Assembly (NCBI GenBank): GCA_041166365.1
Contig: JBEEFX010000167.1
Location: 1 to 16,026 of the forward strand
Direction: 5' to 3'
Origin: DASUCS01 sp041166365
Lineage (GTDB): Bacteria > Actinomycetota > Acidimicrobiia > Acidimicrobiales > JACDCH01
DNA length: 16,026 nt
The notes under the pieces were generated by a model, which saw nothing but the letters and a program-made list of their open reading frames with translations, searched no databases and was not told the origin of the DNA. Made by a program: the position numbers and the translations under genes. Position 1 is the first letter of the stretch. Every line of letters starts with the position of its first letter. Shown piece after piece: positions 6,315-13,201 of the stretch.

Positions 6315-6669
6315 GCGCCGCGCGCAGCGCGCGCAGGTTTCCTTTCAGCACGAACACCGCGCCGGCGTCGGCCGCGTCCTTCATGATCTCCTCCTCGTCG
6401 AAGTTGGTGAACACCACGACCTGAATCCCAGGGGCGGTGGCGCGAACCCTCCGGGCGACTTCCACGCCGTTGATGCCCGGAGGCATCTTCTCGTCGACAA
6501 CCAGCACATCCGGGCGGAACTGGAGGCACAGGTCGACCGCCTCCTCACCCGATTGACCGGTGCCGACGACCAGATGGCCCTCGAGACTCAGGTCGGTGCG
6601 GATGAGCTCGACCCATTCGGCGTCGTTGTCCACAACGACGACTCGCTTCTGCTCGAACTCTCCCGGCAT
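6301..6669 (-). CDS. Single-domain response regulator (CheY-like receiver)
   Basis: The 122-residue protein is a second bare receiver domain. Acidic residues Asp14 and Asp16 are in VVVDNDAEW, phospho-acceptor Asp59 is in VLVVDEKMP, Thr88 in VVVFTNF, and Lys109 in FVLKGN. The ATG at 6669 gives a normal N-terminus (MPGEFEQKRVVVVD) and has TACGGT 6 bases upstream. It differs clearly from the receiver at 5964-6314, so this is not a recent duplication. The two genes converge with a 14-base overlap. It lies 50 bases downstream of the MFS exporter on the same strand but has its own candidate promoter. Its kinase and target are not in the window. Confidence 0.9.
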   Translation of the reverse strand: MPGEFEQKRVVVVDNDAEWVELIRTDLSLEGHLVVGTGQSGEEAVDLCLQFRPDVLVVDEKMPPGINGVEVARRVRATAPGIQVVVFTNFDEEEIMKDAADAGAVFVLKGNLRALRAALTLG

Positions 6670-6675
6670 CCGGGA

Positions 6676-6681
6676 ACCGTA
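6676..6681 (-). promoter_or_regulatory. Candidate -10 element for the second receiver gene
   Basis: TACGGT on the minus strand fits the actinobacterial TANNNT box and ends 6 bases before the ATG at 6669, with no Shine-Dalgarno site between. This spacing predicts a leaderless transcript starting at or next to the ATG. Confidence 0.4.
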
Positions 6682-6707
6682 CTCAAGCCGAAGGGCACAA
6701 TTGCCAC

Positions 6708-6719
6708 CCGAACGTTCGG
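6708..6719. promoter_or_regulatory. 12-base perfect palindrome after the MFS gene
   Basis: CCGAACGTTCGG reads the same on both strands and abuts the MFS stop codon (6720-6722). It lies about 27 bases upstream of the candidate -10 of the receiver gene at 6669. It could be a protein-binding site or part of a weak terminator; the sequence alone does not decide. Confidence 0.3.
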
Positions 6720-8366
6720 CTATGCGCGCTCGATGGCCTCGGCGAGGTCGGCGGCCTCGGCGGCCGGCGTGACATCGACCGGTCCGACGCCCGCGGGAAC
6801 GGCGACGAGGGGCTGCGCCTCCTCGTCCATCGCGCGCGCCGGGAGATAGCGGAGCACGATGGCCGCGGCGACGAGAAGGACCGCCATGGCGATCAGCACG
6901 GCCGTGTGCATGCCATCGACGAAGCTGCGCCGCGATGCGTCCACGATCTGCGTGGCGAACGGCTGGCCGGCCGGCTTCTGTGCCGCCGTGATCGCGCCGG
7001 CGACCGACCCCTTGACCTCCGAGAGCAAGGAGCTCGGAAGGAGCGCTCCGAGCCGGGTGGTGACGTGATCGGCATAGCGCGACGCCAGGACCGACCCGAA
7101 GACGGCGATGCCGATGGCGCCGCCGAACTGCCGAGTCGTGTCGTTGACGGCGGATCCGACACCCGCCTTCGCGCGCGGGAGTGCGCCCATGATCGAGTCG
7201 GTGCACGGCGCCATCACGTTGCCCATGCCGAGTCCCATCACCATCGTGATGATGATGACTTGCAACGCGCCCGACGACACGTCGAGTTGCGTGAGCATCG
7301 CGTACGACAACGCGACGATCAGGAGGCCGGTGAACACGACGCGCTTGTTGCCGAATCGGCGCACCCACACGCTGCTGAGCGGCGCGGCCACCATGATCGT
7401 CGCCGCTTGCGGGAGCAGAACCGCTCCGGCCTTGACGGTGCTGAACGCGAGCACCAATTGCAGGTACTGCGTCATGAGGAACAGCGTGCCGAACATCGCG
7501 AAGAACGTGATGGTGATGGCACCGCTCGCCGCGCTGAACCGCGGGTTCTCGAAGAAGTGGAGATCGAGCATCGGATTCGACGTGGTGCGCTCCCACGCGA
7601 GGAAGGCGGCAAGGATCACACCGCCGACCGCGAACCCGGTGAGGATGGTGCCGTTCGTCCAGCCGTGAGACGGCGCCTCGATCACGGCCCACAACAACGC
7701 GGTGATGCCGGCCATGGACAGGATCGCACCCAACGGGTCGAGCCTCGGTGCCGCGGGATCGCGTGACTCGGGCACGAGGAAGTACCCGGCGACCAAGCCG
7801 AGCACGACGATCGGCAGGTTCACCAGGAACACCGAGCCCCACCAGAAGTGCGCGATCAACACACCACCGGTGATCGGTCCGATGCCGATGCCGATGGCCG
7901 AGACGCCCGCCCACACGCCGATGGCCTTGCCGCGCTCCTGCGCATTGGTGAAGACGTTCGTGAGGATCGACAACGTCGACGGCATGATGAACGCGCCGCC
8001 GATGCCCATCAGCGCCCGGGTGGCGATCAACACGTTGGCCGAACCTGCGAAGGCTGACGCGAGCGAGCCCGCGCCGAACACGGCGAGACCGAAGGCCAGT
8101 GCCTTGTACCGGCCGAATCGATCGCCGAGGCTGCCCGCGGTGAGCAGTAGGCCGGCGAACACGATGACGTAGCTGTCGACGATCCACTGCAACTCGCTCA
8201 CCGACGCGCCGAGCCCGCCCTGGCTCTTGATCTTGGCCAGCGTCGGGAGGGTGACGTTGAGGATCGTGTTGTCGAGCACGATCACGATCAAGCTCACGCA
8301 GAGCACGAGCAGGGTGAACCATCGGCGCTGCTCGACGAATGCCGGGTCACGAAGCCGCTCACGCAT
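6720..8366 (-). CDS. MFS drug/solute exporter, DHA2 (EmrB/QacA) type
   Basis: The 548-residue integral membrane protein fits the 14-helix DHA2 family, proton-driven exporters of drugs, lipids or other toxic compounds. The first helix carries LDNTILNVTLP (31-41), the DHA2 hallmark, followed by ELQWIVDSYVIVFAG (58-72). Motif A is GSLGDRFGRYK (78-88), and the antiporter motif C lies in GVSAIGIGIGPITGG (154-168). A short C-terminal tail follows the last helix (AVLIAMAVLLVAAAIVLRY). The ATG at 8366 is the natural start, with RRW just before helix 1. It is divergent from coaA, with an inverted repeat between them that could be an operator, but no adjacent regulator gene is present. The substrate cannot be predicted. 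Confidence 0.94.
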   Translation of the reverse strand: MRERLRDPAFVEQRRWFTLLVLCVSLIVIVLDNTILNVTLPTLAKIKSQGGLGASVSELQWIVDSYVIVFAGLLLTAGSLGDRFGRYKALAFGLAVFGAGSLASAFAGSANVLIATRALMGIGGAFIMPSTLSILTNVFTNAQERGKAIGVWAGVSAIGIGIGPITGGVLIAHFWWGSVFLVNLPIVVLGLVAGYFLVPESRDPAAPRLDPLGAILSMAGITALLWAVIEAPSHGWTNGTILTGFAVGGVILAAFLAWERTTSNPMLDLHFFENPRFSAASGAITITFFAMFGTLFLMTQYLQLVLAFSTVKAGAVLLPQAATIMVAAPLSSVWVRRFGNKRVVFTGLLIVALSYAMLTQLDVSSGALQVIIITMVMGLGMGNVMAPCTDSIMGALPRAKAGVGSAVNDTTRQFGGAIGIAVFGSVLASRYADHVTTRLGALLPSSLLSEVKGSVAGAITAAQKPAGQPFATQIVDASRRSFVDGMHTAVLIAMAVLLVAAAIVLRYLPARAMDEEAQPLVAVPAGVGPVDVTPAAEAADLAEAIERA

Positions 8367-8383
8367 GAAGCCGTAGTTCTAAC

Positions 8384-8401
8384 GGTTCTCCCGGCAGAAC
8401 C
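8384..8401. promoter_or_regulatory. Inverted repeat in the MFS-coaA intergenic region
   Basis: GGTTCT and AGAACC are perfect inverted 6-base arms separated by CCCGGC. The element lies 17 bases upstream of the MFS start and covers the -35 region expected for the coaA promoter. Size and position suit a dimeric repressor operator, such as those of TetR-type regulators of exporters, but the arms are short and chance is possible. Confidence 0.35.
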
Positions 8402-8417
8402 CACCGGCCGTGGCGAT

Positions 8418-8423
8418 TACGTT
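8418..8423 (+). promoter_or_regulatory. Candidate -10 element for coaA
   Basis: TACGTT fits TANNNT and ends 9 bases before the GTG start of coaA at 8433. No Shine-Dalgarno site lies between, so initiation on a leaderless or nearly leaderless mRNA is likely. No strong -35 is seen. Confidence 0.4.
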
Positions 8424-8432
8424 GCTCCGCTG

Positions 8433-9347
8433 GTGGGGCGCGACGAGGTGGTGTTCGATCGGTCACAGTGGGCCGCGCTGCGGGCGAACACGCCACTCGA
8501 CCTCGGCCCGGAAGATCTCGAGGCGCTCCAGGGCATCAACGATCGACTCGACATGGCCGAGGTGGCGGACGTCTACCTCCCACTGTCGCGGTTGCTGAGC
8601 CTGCACGCTGTCGCCAGCGCCGATCGGGAGGTGGTGGCCGACACGTTCCTCGGCGTGTTGCCCGCGCCCCGGCCCTTCGTCGTCGGCTTGGCCGGCAGCG
8701 TGGCGGTCGGCAAGAGCACGACGTCACGCATCCTGCAGGAGCTGCTCGCCCGCTGGCCCGCCCATCCCCGCGTCGAGCTCGTGACCACCGACGGCTTCCT
8801 GCATCCGAATCGCGTGCTCGCGGCGCGCGGGTTGATGGAGCGAAAGGGCTTTCCGGAGAGCTACAACACCGCCGCGCTCGTCAAGTTCCTCGCCGCGGTG
8901 AAGGCGGGTGATCCCGAGGTGTCTGCGCCCGTCTACTCCCACATCCGGTACGACATCGTCGACGACGAGGCCCAGGTGGTGCGCGAGCCCGACATCGTGA
9001 TCGTGGAGGGGCTCAACGTGTTGCAGGTCAGCCCCGGCGTCGAGCGGCACGTGTCCGACTTCTTCGACTTCACCATCTACGTGGACGCCGACGAAGCTGA
9101 CATCGAACGCTGGTTCGTGGAGCGCTTCTTCACCCTGCGCGCGACGGTGTTCGCCGATCCGGAGTCGTTCTTCCACAACTACGCAGCCCTGCCGGACGAC
9201 GAGGCCGAGCAGCTGGCCCGATTCGTGTGGCGGACGATCAACGGTGTCAACCTGCGGGAAGAGATCCTGCCCACCCGGGCGCGCGCTCAGCTCGTGCTCG
9301 AGAAGGGCCCGGACCACCGGGTGCGGAGCGTGCGCCTCAGGCGGTAG
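8433..9347 (+). CDS. coaA: Type I pantothenate kinase
   Basis: The 304-residue enzyme phosphorylates pantothenate with ATP, the first and usually rate-controlling step of coenzyme A synthesis, in the cytoplasm. The N-terminus VVFDRSQWAALRANTPL (6-22) and VYLPLSRLL (47-55) match actinobacterial CoaA. Walker A is GSVAVGKST (88-96), followed by VTTDGFLHPN (117-126), RKGFPESYN (137-145), PVYSHIRYD (166-174) and VEGLNVLQ (191-198), all type I signatures. The C-terminus WRTINGVNLREEILPTRARA is also diagnostic, and length agrees with the roughly 310-residue family. GTG at 8433 is the first usable start, since no ATG, GTG or TTG occurs in frame for at least 60 bases upstream. Its 3' end overlaps the convergent anchored-protein gene by 11 bases. 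Feedback control by CoA is known for the family. Confidence 0.97.
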   Translation: MGRDEVVFDRSQWAALRANTPLDLGPEDLEALQGINDRLDMAEVADVYLPLSRLLSLHAVASADREVVADTFLGVLPAPRPFVVGLAGSVAVGKSTTSRILQELLARWPAHPRVELVTTDGFLHPNRVLAARGLMERKGFPESYNTAALVKFLAAVKAGDPEVSAPVYSHIRYDIVDDEAQVVREPDIVIVEGLNVLQVSPGVERHVSDFFDFTIYVDADEADIERWFVERFFTLRATVFADPESFFHNYAALPDDEAEQLARFVWRTINGVNLREEILPTRARAQLVLEKGPDHRVRSVRLRR

Positions 9348-9807
9348 GGGTGTGAGCGGAGCGCCGCAGTGCGACCGCCACCGCCATCATCAGGAGGCCG
9401 AGCGCGAGCATCGAGGTTCCGCCGGTGATCGGGTGCTGGCTCCCGCCCGCGCCGCCGGCGCCGCCCTGACCGAGCCCGCCGGGGGTGACGGTCGTGGTCG
9501 TGGCGCTGCCACCGGAGGCGACCGTCGTGGTGGTGACAGCGCCGCTGGGCTTCAGGGTCGTGGCCGTGCCACCGGCCGTGGTACTCGACGCGCCGGAGCT
9601 GGACGACTCCGGCGCGAGAGACGTCCCCGTCGTCGAGGCGGTGGTGCTGCCCGTGCTCGACGGCTTGGTGGTGCTCGACGCGGCCCGGTCGGTGGTGGTC
9701 TTGCCCCCCAGGTCGCCCGGCTTCGTGACCGCGAGCGCGACGCCCGCGACGAAGACCACGATCGCCGCGATCAACAAGAGCGATGCTCGCTGTTTCAGGA
9801 CTGGCAC
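9337..9807 (-). CDS. Ser/Thr-rich secreted protein with a sortase-like C-terminal anchor
   Basis: I do not recognise a catalytic domain in this 156-residue protein. Residues 8-27 form a hydrophobic segment after MPVLKQR, a signal peptide or N-terminal anchor. Residues 37-108 are a low-complexity linker rich in Thr, Ser, Ala and Gly (runs such as VTTTTV), of the kind often glycosylated on the cell surface. Residues 111-123 are Gly-rich. The tail has HPITGG (125-130), a hydrophobic stretch (132-147) and RR at 148-149, the tripartite layout of LPXTG-type sorting signals, although the first position is His rather than Leu. No sortase gene is in the window. The GTG at 9807 is the only good start. 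It lies 23 bases downstream of tRNA-Gly on the same strand and overlaps the coaA end. Confidence 0.72.
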   Translation of the reverse strand: MPVLKQRASLLLIAAIVVFVAGVALAVTKPGDLGGKTTTDRAASSTTKPSSTGSTTASTTGTSLAPESSSSGASSTTAGGTATTLKPSGAVTTTTVASGGSATTTTVTPGGLGQGGAGGAGGSQHPITGGTSMLALGLLMMAVAVALRRSAHTPTA

Positions 9808-9810
9808 CTC

Positions 9811-9834
9811 ATCGTGGGAGCGATCGTGGGAGCG
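9811..9834. repeat. Tandem 12-base duplication at the tRNA-Gly 3' end
   Basis: ATCGTGGGAGCG occurs twice head-to-tail (9811-9822 and 9823-9834). The second copy includes the last four bases of the tRNA gene on the minus strand. The duplication fills the space between the tRNA and the anchored-protein gene. Replication slippage is the simplest explanation. Confidence 0.8.
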
Positions 9835-9901
9835 GGTGACGGGAGTCGAACCCGCGTCACCAGCTTGGAAGGCTGGTGCTCTGCCATTGAGCTACACCCG
9901 C
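9831..9901 (-). tRNA. tRNA-Gly (anticodon TCC)
   Basis: On the minus strand a full cloverleaf is visible. The acceptor stem is GCGGGTG with CACCCGC, the D arm is GCTCAATGGCAGAGC, the anticodon arm is CCAGC CTTCCAA GCTGG with anticodon TCC (plus 9867-9869), and the T arm contains GGGTTCGACTCCC. The discriminator is T. The following bases are CCC rather than CCA, so CCA must be added after transcription. A TACGTT box lies 12 bases upstream of the 5' end. Confidence 0.97.
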
Positions 9902-9913
9902 ATGCACGGGTGG

Positions 9914-9919
9914 AACGTA
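9914..9919 (-). promoter_or_regulatory. Candidate -10 element for tRNA-Gly
   Basis: TACGTT on the minus strand ends 12 bases before the mature tRNA 5' end, which would leave a leader of about 5 bases. No convincing -35 box is seen at the usual spacing. Confidence 0.4.
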
Positions 9920-10001
9920 GTTGGTCGAACATGATCCTCGAGAACGCGATGGTTGGCCCTGCTCCGTACTGCCCATCATGGCCGCTGGACAGCCCGTCGA
10001 G

Positions 10002-10017
10002 AGGGATTTCGATCCCT
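10002..10017. terminator. Small hairpin in the 9902-10067 intergenic region
   Basis: AGGGAT and ATCCCT pair perfectly around TTCG (CGAA on the other strand), a stable tetraloop-type hairpin. It lies about 50 bases past the stop of the DUF2142-like gene on the minus strand. There is no T-tract, so intrinsic termination is doubtful; RNA end protection is another possibility. Confidence 0.3.
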
Positions 10018-10031
10018 GCCTATCTCGGATG

Positions 10032-10053
10032 GGCGAGTGGCGGCAATCTCGCC
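10032..10053 (-). terminator. GC hairpin just after the DUF2142-like gene
   Basis: GGCGAG and CTCGCC form a 6-base GC-rich stem with a 10-base loop, 14 bases downstream of the stop codon at 10068 on the minus strand. Position fits a 3' end signal, but without a T-tract the call is weak. The rest of 9902-10067 holds the tRNA-Gly upstream region and nothing else I can identify. Confidence 0.3.
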
Positions 10054-10067
10054 GGTCTCGCCGCAGG

Positions 10068-11411
10068 TCAATGGCCTGTCATCGTCGATTCAGCAACGGG
10101 CCCGCGGTCGCCCGCCGGATGCATCGACCGATCCAACACGAGGCCGATGAGCGCGATCCCGACGGCGTTCGCGACGGCCAGCGCGGTCGCGGCGGTCGAG
10201 GTCTCGACCCAATGGCGCACGAACACGATGAAGGCGCCGACGTGCGCCGTGCCGAGCACGGCCAGTCCACAGCGCCACAGTCGCGCGCTCAGATCAGCAC
10301 GGCCGATGTACGCCGCGACGATGACCACGCCGGCCGTCATGGGCAAGCCGTACCGCCCCTGCCACGCCGAGGCGATGGGTGGAAGATTCATGATGTCCGA
10401 GGTCAGCGGCAAGAGCAGCACGATGCCGAGCAGGCCCAGCAGGACTCGCCGGTCGCTGCGCCGGGCCCGAACGATGCCCGTTCCCACGATCGGGAGGGCG
10501 ACCACGGCGCACGCCGCGACCGCATAGGGGAGGGAGACGCGCAGATCGAGCCAATCGCCCACCGACTCTTGGAGGAAGAGTCCCGTCGAGCGAAGACCCG
10601 AGGACAGGGCGTGACCCGTGCGGTGGACGTTGTGGCTGAACCCCGCGACCAGGACCCAGGCACCGGTGATGACCGTGCCGCCGGCTCCCGCGGCGAGCCA
10701 CCGGCGCACGTCACGCCGCCCGATGAGCTCGCGCCTGCGGGTCGGTCCGGCAATCAGCGCGGCACTGCCGAGCGCCATCAGTGCATAGAGCGGTGAGATG
10801 CCTCGACTCATCACGAGGATCGTGAGTGCGATCCCAGCCCGCCGGATCACCCGCTCCGACGGGCCCTGTACGGCCGTCGCGAGCGAGCCGGCCCACAGGC
10901 AGATCGCCGCCGCGATCTCGACGCCGTTCGGATTCAGGTCGGCGATCAGGAACCAGACGATCGGCGTGGTCGCCGTGGCGACACCGAGCACACACAGTCG
11001 ATTCCTGGATTGGATCGCGGAGCTGAACGCCCATGCGATCAGCGCGCTGCCGATGGCCGCACTCACGAGCCGCATCACATAGCTGGCGTCCACACCGTCC
11101 CACACCAGGGACGGAAGGCCGATGACCGCGTAGTAGGGAGGTGGATGTCGGTACTCGCCGGTGTCGACGTCGGCTGCGCCGGGGTCGGGTGTCGGATTGC
11201 AGAGCACGCGGTCGACCAGCACTCCGTTGCACACCGCCATCGGAATCCTCACGCGCATGCGATAGCCGAGCGCGCTCGGCAGGAACTCACCGATGACGTG
11301 ACCGCGCACGGTCGCGACGGCCCTGATGGCGTGATCGCGCTCGTCCGGGCCGTCGAGGCGTGGGGCCGCGAGCGCCCACGTCATCGACACGCACAACGCG
11401 AGGGTGAACAA
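10068..11411 (-). CDS. DUF2142-like polytopic membrane protein
   Basis: The protein (about 447 residues) is highly hydrophobic with roughly ten or more predicted helices. Two features point to the DUF2142 group: an acidic motif just after the first helix (APRLDGPDERDHAIRA, about 16-31), like the DEPxH motif of that group, and RHPPPYYAVIGLPSL (88-102). These proteins resemble GT-C glycosyltransferases and often sit in surface-polysaccharide loci, but no reaction is established for this one. The frame is open through tRNA-Pro, so the true start must be downstream of 11446. I chose TTG at 11411, which keeps the first helix whole; GTG at 11390 and ATG at 11384 are alternatives that shorten it. 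No Shine-Dalgarno site supports any of them. Confidence 0.72.
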   Translation of the reverse strand: MFTLALCVSMTWALAAPRLDGPDERDHAIRAVATVRGHVIGEFLPSALGYRMRVRIPMAVCNGVLVDRVLCNPTPDPGAADVDTGEYRHPPPYYAVIGLPSLVWDGVDASYVMRLVSAAIGSALIAWAFSSAIQSRNRLCVLGVATATTPIVWFLIADLNPNGVEIAAAICLWAGSLATAVQGPSERVIRRAGIALTILVMSRGISPLYALMALGSAALIAGPTRRRELIGRRDVRRWLAAGAGGTVITGAWVLVAGFSHNVHRTGHALSSGLRSTGLFLQESVGDWLDLRVSLPYAVAACAVVALPIVGTGIVRARRSDRRVLLGLLGIVLLLPLTSDIMNLPPIASAWQGRYGLPMTAGVVIVAAYIGRADLSARLWRCGLAVLGTAHVGAFIVFVRHWVETSTAATALAVANAVGIALIGLVLDRSMHPAGDRGPVAESTMTGH

Positions 11412-11445
11412 CAGCCAGCAGCGACGACGATCACGTCGGGATGCG

Positions 11446-11519
11446 TCGGGGAGGGGGGATTCGAACCCCCGGCCTCCTGCTCCCAAAGCAGGTGCGCTAC
11501 CGGACTGCGCTACTCCCCG
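11446..11519 (-). tRNA. tRNA-Pro (anticodon TGG)
   Basis: The minus strand gives a complete cloverleaf. The acceptor stem is CGGGGAG with CTCCCCG and discriminator A, and the D arm is GCGCAGTCCGGTAGCGC. The anticodon arm is CCTGC TTTGGGA GCAGG with anticodon TGG (plus 11483-11485), and the T arm is GGGGGTTCGAATCCCCC. The unpaired 5' C start is typical of bacterial tRNA-Pro. CCA is not encoded. No -10 box is visible in the 32 bases between the glycosyltransferase stop and the tRNA, so it may be processed from that operon's transcript. Confidence 0.97.
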
Positions 11520-11551
11520 GTCTCTGTTTCCTCTCCGGCGGCTGCTCCGGC

Positions 11552-13201
11552 TCACGGCGGAGGGCACCACCGCTGGTCGGCGATGATCGGGTCCGCCGGG
11601 ATGTGCAGCCTTGTGTACTCGAAGCTGTGCCAGATGTTCGAAAGGAATCGCCCGGGCGTGAGGTCGTCGTCGACCGCGTCCAGCAGCCCCGCGACCGGGC
11701 CGCATCCGACCGCGCGACGAGCGGCGATCACCTCGGGGCTGTCGGAGGAGGTCGGCGCGGCGAAGCGGGCGGCGTACCACGCCGGGTCGACCTGCTTGCG
11801 ATGCCCGGCCGGACGATCAGGAACGATCTCGGTCCTGGCGGCGAGCGGCTCCGCCAGCCCACCGATGTCGATGACCCACACCCGGCGGCCCGCGTCGTAC
11901 GCCGGCACCCCGATCGAGCCCAACGTCAGCACGAACGCGGTCGGGTCCTTGCCGGGCCGCGGCTCCTTCTCGCTGACCGTGAAGTACCCACGGACCCCGC
12001 GCGCGTACGCGGCCGCGGCCTCGTGACCGTTCAAACCGAACGCCCCGTCGTCGAGTACCACCTTCGTTCCCGACACGGTCCGCCAATCGGCAATCGACGA
12101 GACGGTGAATCCCAGTGGTGGCGGGGGCGGCCGCAGCGAGATCACGCTCACGATCGCCCACGCGCCGGCGAGCGCACCGACCCCCACGTCGACGACCGCA
12201 CCGCGCCGAAGCGAGATCGAGGCGGGCAGCGCGAGGGCGAAGAACGCGGGAAGCAGCAGCCGACCGTGCATGTAGTCGCCGCCGATCGCCACGATGTACG
12301 CGGCGTGGAGCAGACCGCCGGCGATCATCGCCGACATCGCGATTGCGAGTCGCCGGTCTCGCCACCCCACCTGCGCGATCGCGAGCACGGCGAGCATCAA
12401 GATGCCGGACACCCAGAGGTGGTACGTGCCGATGAAGTCCTCGGCATACGTCCAGCCCTGGCCGACGTGGAGGCCGGCCGCGTCCTTCGCCAGCGCGGTG
12501 CTCGGAACGAGGCTCGCGTAGTAGCCCATGCGGAAGATCTCGTACGCGACGGGCAACGCGAAGATCGCGAGGAGATCGAATCGGATGCGACGCGGTCGAA
12601 CCAACGCGAACCACGCGACGAGGAAGGAGATCATCGTGAGACCGAGCTCCGGGCGCACGAGCGGCGCGAGACCGAGCACCATGCCGAACCCGAAACGACG
12701 GCGGTTCGACGGCGGCTCCGATCGAGCTACCGACAGGAGCACCCACCAGGAGGCTGCTAGCCACAGGAACACGAGCCCCATCTCGAGACCGGACGTCGAG
12801 AAGTCCCACACGACCGCGACGGCCGCGACGAGCACCAGCCCTACGGGTACGACGACGCCGTCGCTGCCGCGGTGGAGAAGGCGAGCTGCTCGTCCTCCGA
12901 TCGCGAACGCCGCGACCGCGGCGAGCAAGCTGGCGACGACGGCGATCCATTCGGCCCGAACGAACGGACCGAACACCACGCGGCCGACGACGAGAATCGC
13001 GAGCCACAGGGGACTGGTGGCGGCCTCCACGCGCTCGCCCGCGTTGAACACCGGTCCGTGGCCGGCGAGAACCTGGTCGACGATGCGCAGGTTGATGTAC
13101 GCGTCTTCGTCCATCCATCGATGGGCCCACCCTCCGACGGCGATCATCGCGACCGGGATGTACACCGGCGCAGCGCGCAGCCGCTCGAGGAACCGCGTCA
13201 C
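11552..13201 (-). CDS. AftB-like GT-C membrane glycosyltransferase
   Basis: The protein (549 residues) has an N-terminal polytopic membrane domain of about ten helices and a C-terminal soluble region from about residue 385 (starting near SIADWRTVSGTKVVLDD), likely outside the membrane. After the first helix come WMDEDAYINLR (29-39) and GHGPVFNAGERVEAATSPLW (47-66). These closely resemble AftB, the mycobacterial arabinofuranosyltransferase that uses a decaprenyl-phosphate sugar donor; Asp31 and Asp33 are candidates for the catalytic acidic residue. The same family is sometimes annotated ZomB. Sugar and acceptor are inferred only by family. GTG at 13201 is chosen because it overlaps the acyltransferase stop as GTGA; ATG at 13240 is an alternative with a 43-base overlap. 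It probably shares a surface-glycan pathway with the upstream acyltransferase. Confidence 0.82.
   Translation of the reverse strand: MTRFLERLRAAPVYIPVAMIAVGGWAHRWMDEDAYINLRIVDQVLAGHGPVFNAGERVEAATSPLWLAILVVGRVVFGPFVRAEWIAVVASLLAAVAAFAIGGRAARLLHRGSDGVVVPVGLVLVAAVAVVWDFSTSGLEMGLVFLWLAASWWVLLSVARSEPPSNRRRFGFGMVLGLAPLVRPELGLTMISFLVAWFALVRPRRIRFDLLAIFALPVAYEIFRMGYYASLVPSTALAKDAAGLHVGQGWTYAEDFIGTYHLWVSGILMLAVLAIAQVGWRDRRLAIAMSAMIAGGLLHAAYIVAIGGDYMHGRLLLPAFFALALPASISLRRGAVVDVGVGALAGAWAIVSVISLRPPPPPLGFTVSSIADWRTVSGTKVVLDDGAFGLNGHEAAAAYARGVRGYFTVSEKEPRPGKDPTAFVLTLGSIGVPAYDAGRRVWVIDIGGLAEPLAARTEIVPDRPAGHRKQVDPAWYAARFAAPTSSDSPEVIAARRAVGCGPVAGLLDAVDDDLTPGRFLSNIWHSFEYTRLHIPADPIIADQRWCPPP

Noticed and set aside
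6670..8322. Minus-strand open frame running from inside the MFS gene into the second receiver gene, as if a fusion.
   Set aside because: The part upstream of 6669 is an out-of-frame reading of the MFS gene; only the last 122 residues have protein character and they begin at their own ATG.
9991..10030. GGGATTTCGATCCC-like hairpin as a tRNA T-arm remnant.
   Set aside because: The loop is one base too long on either strand and no acceptor, D or anticodon arm is found around it.
11412..11780. Upstream extension of the DUF2142-like frame, containing VAQSGSAPALGAGGRGFESP.
   Set aside because: That peptide is the translation of tRNA-Pro, so it cannot be part of the protein.
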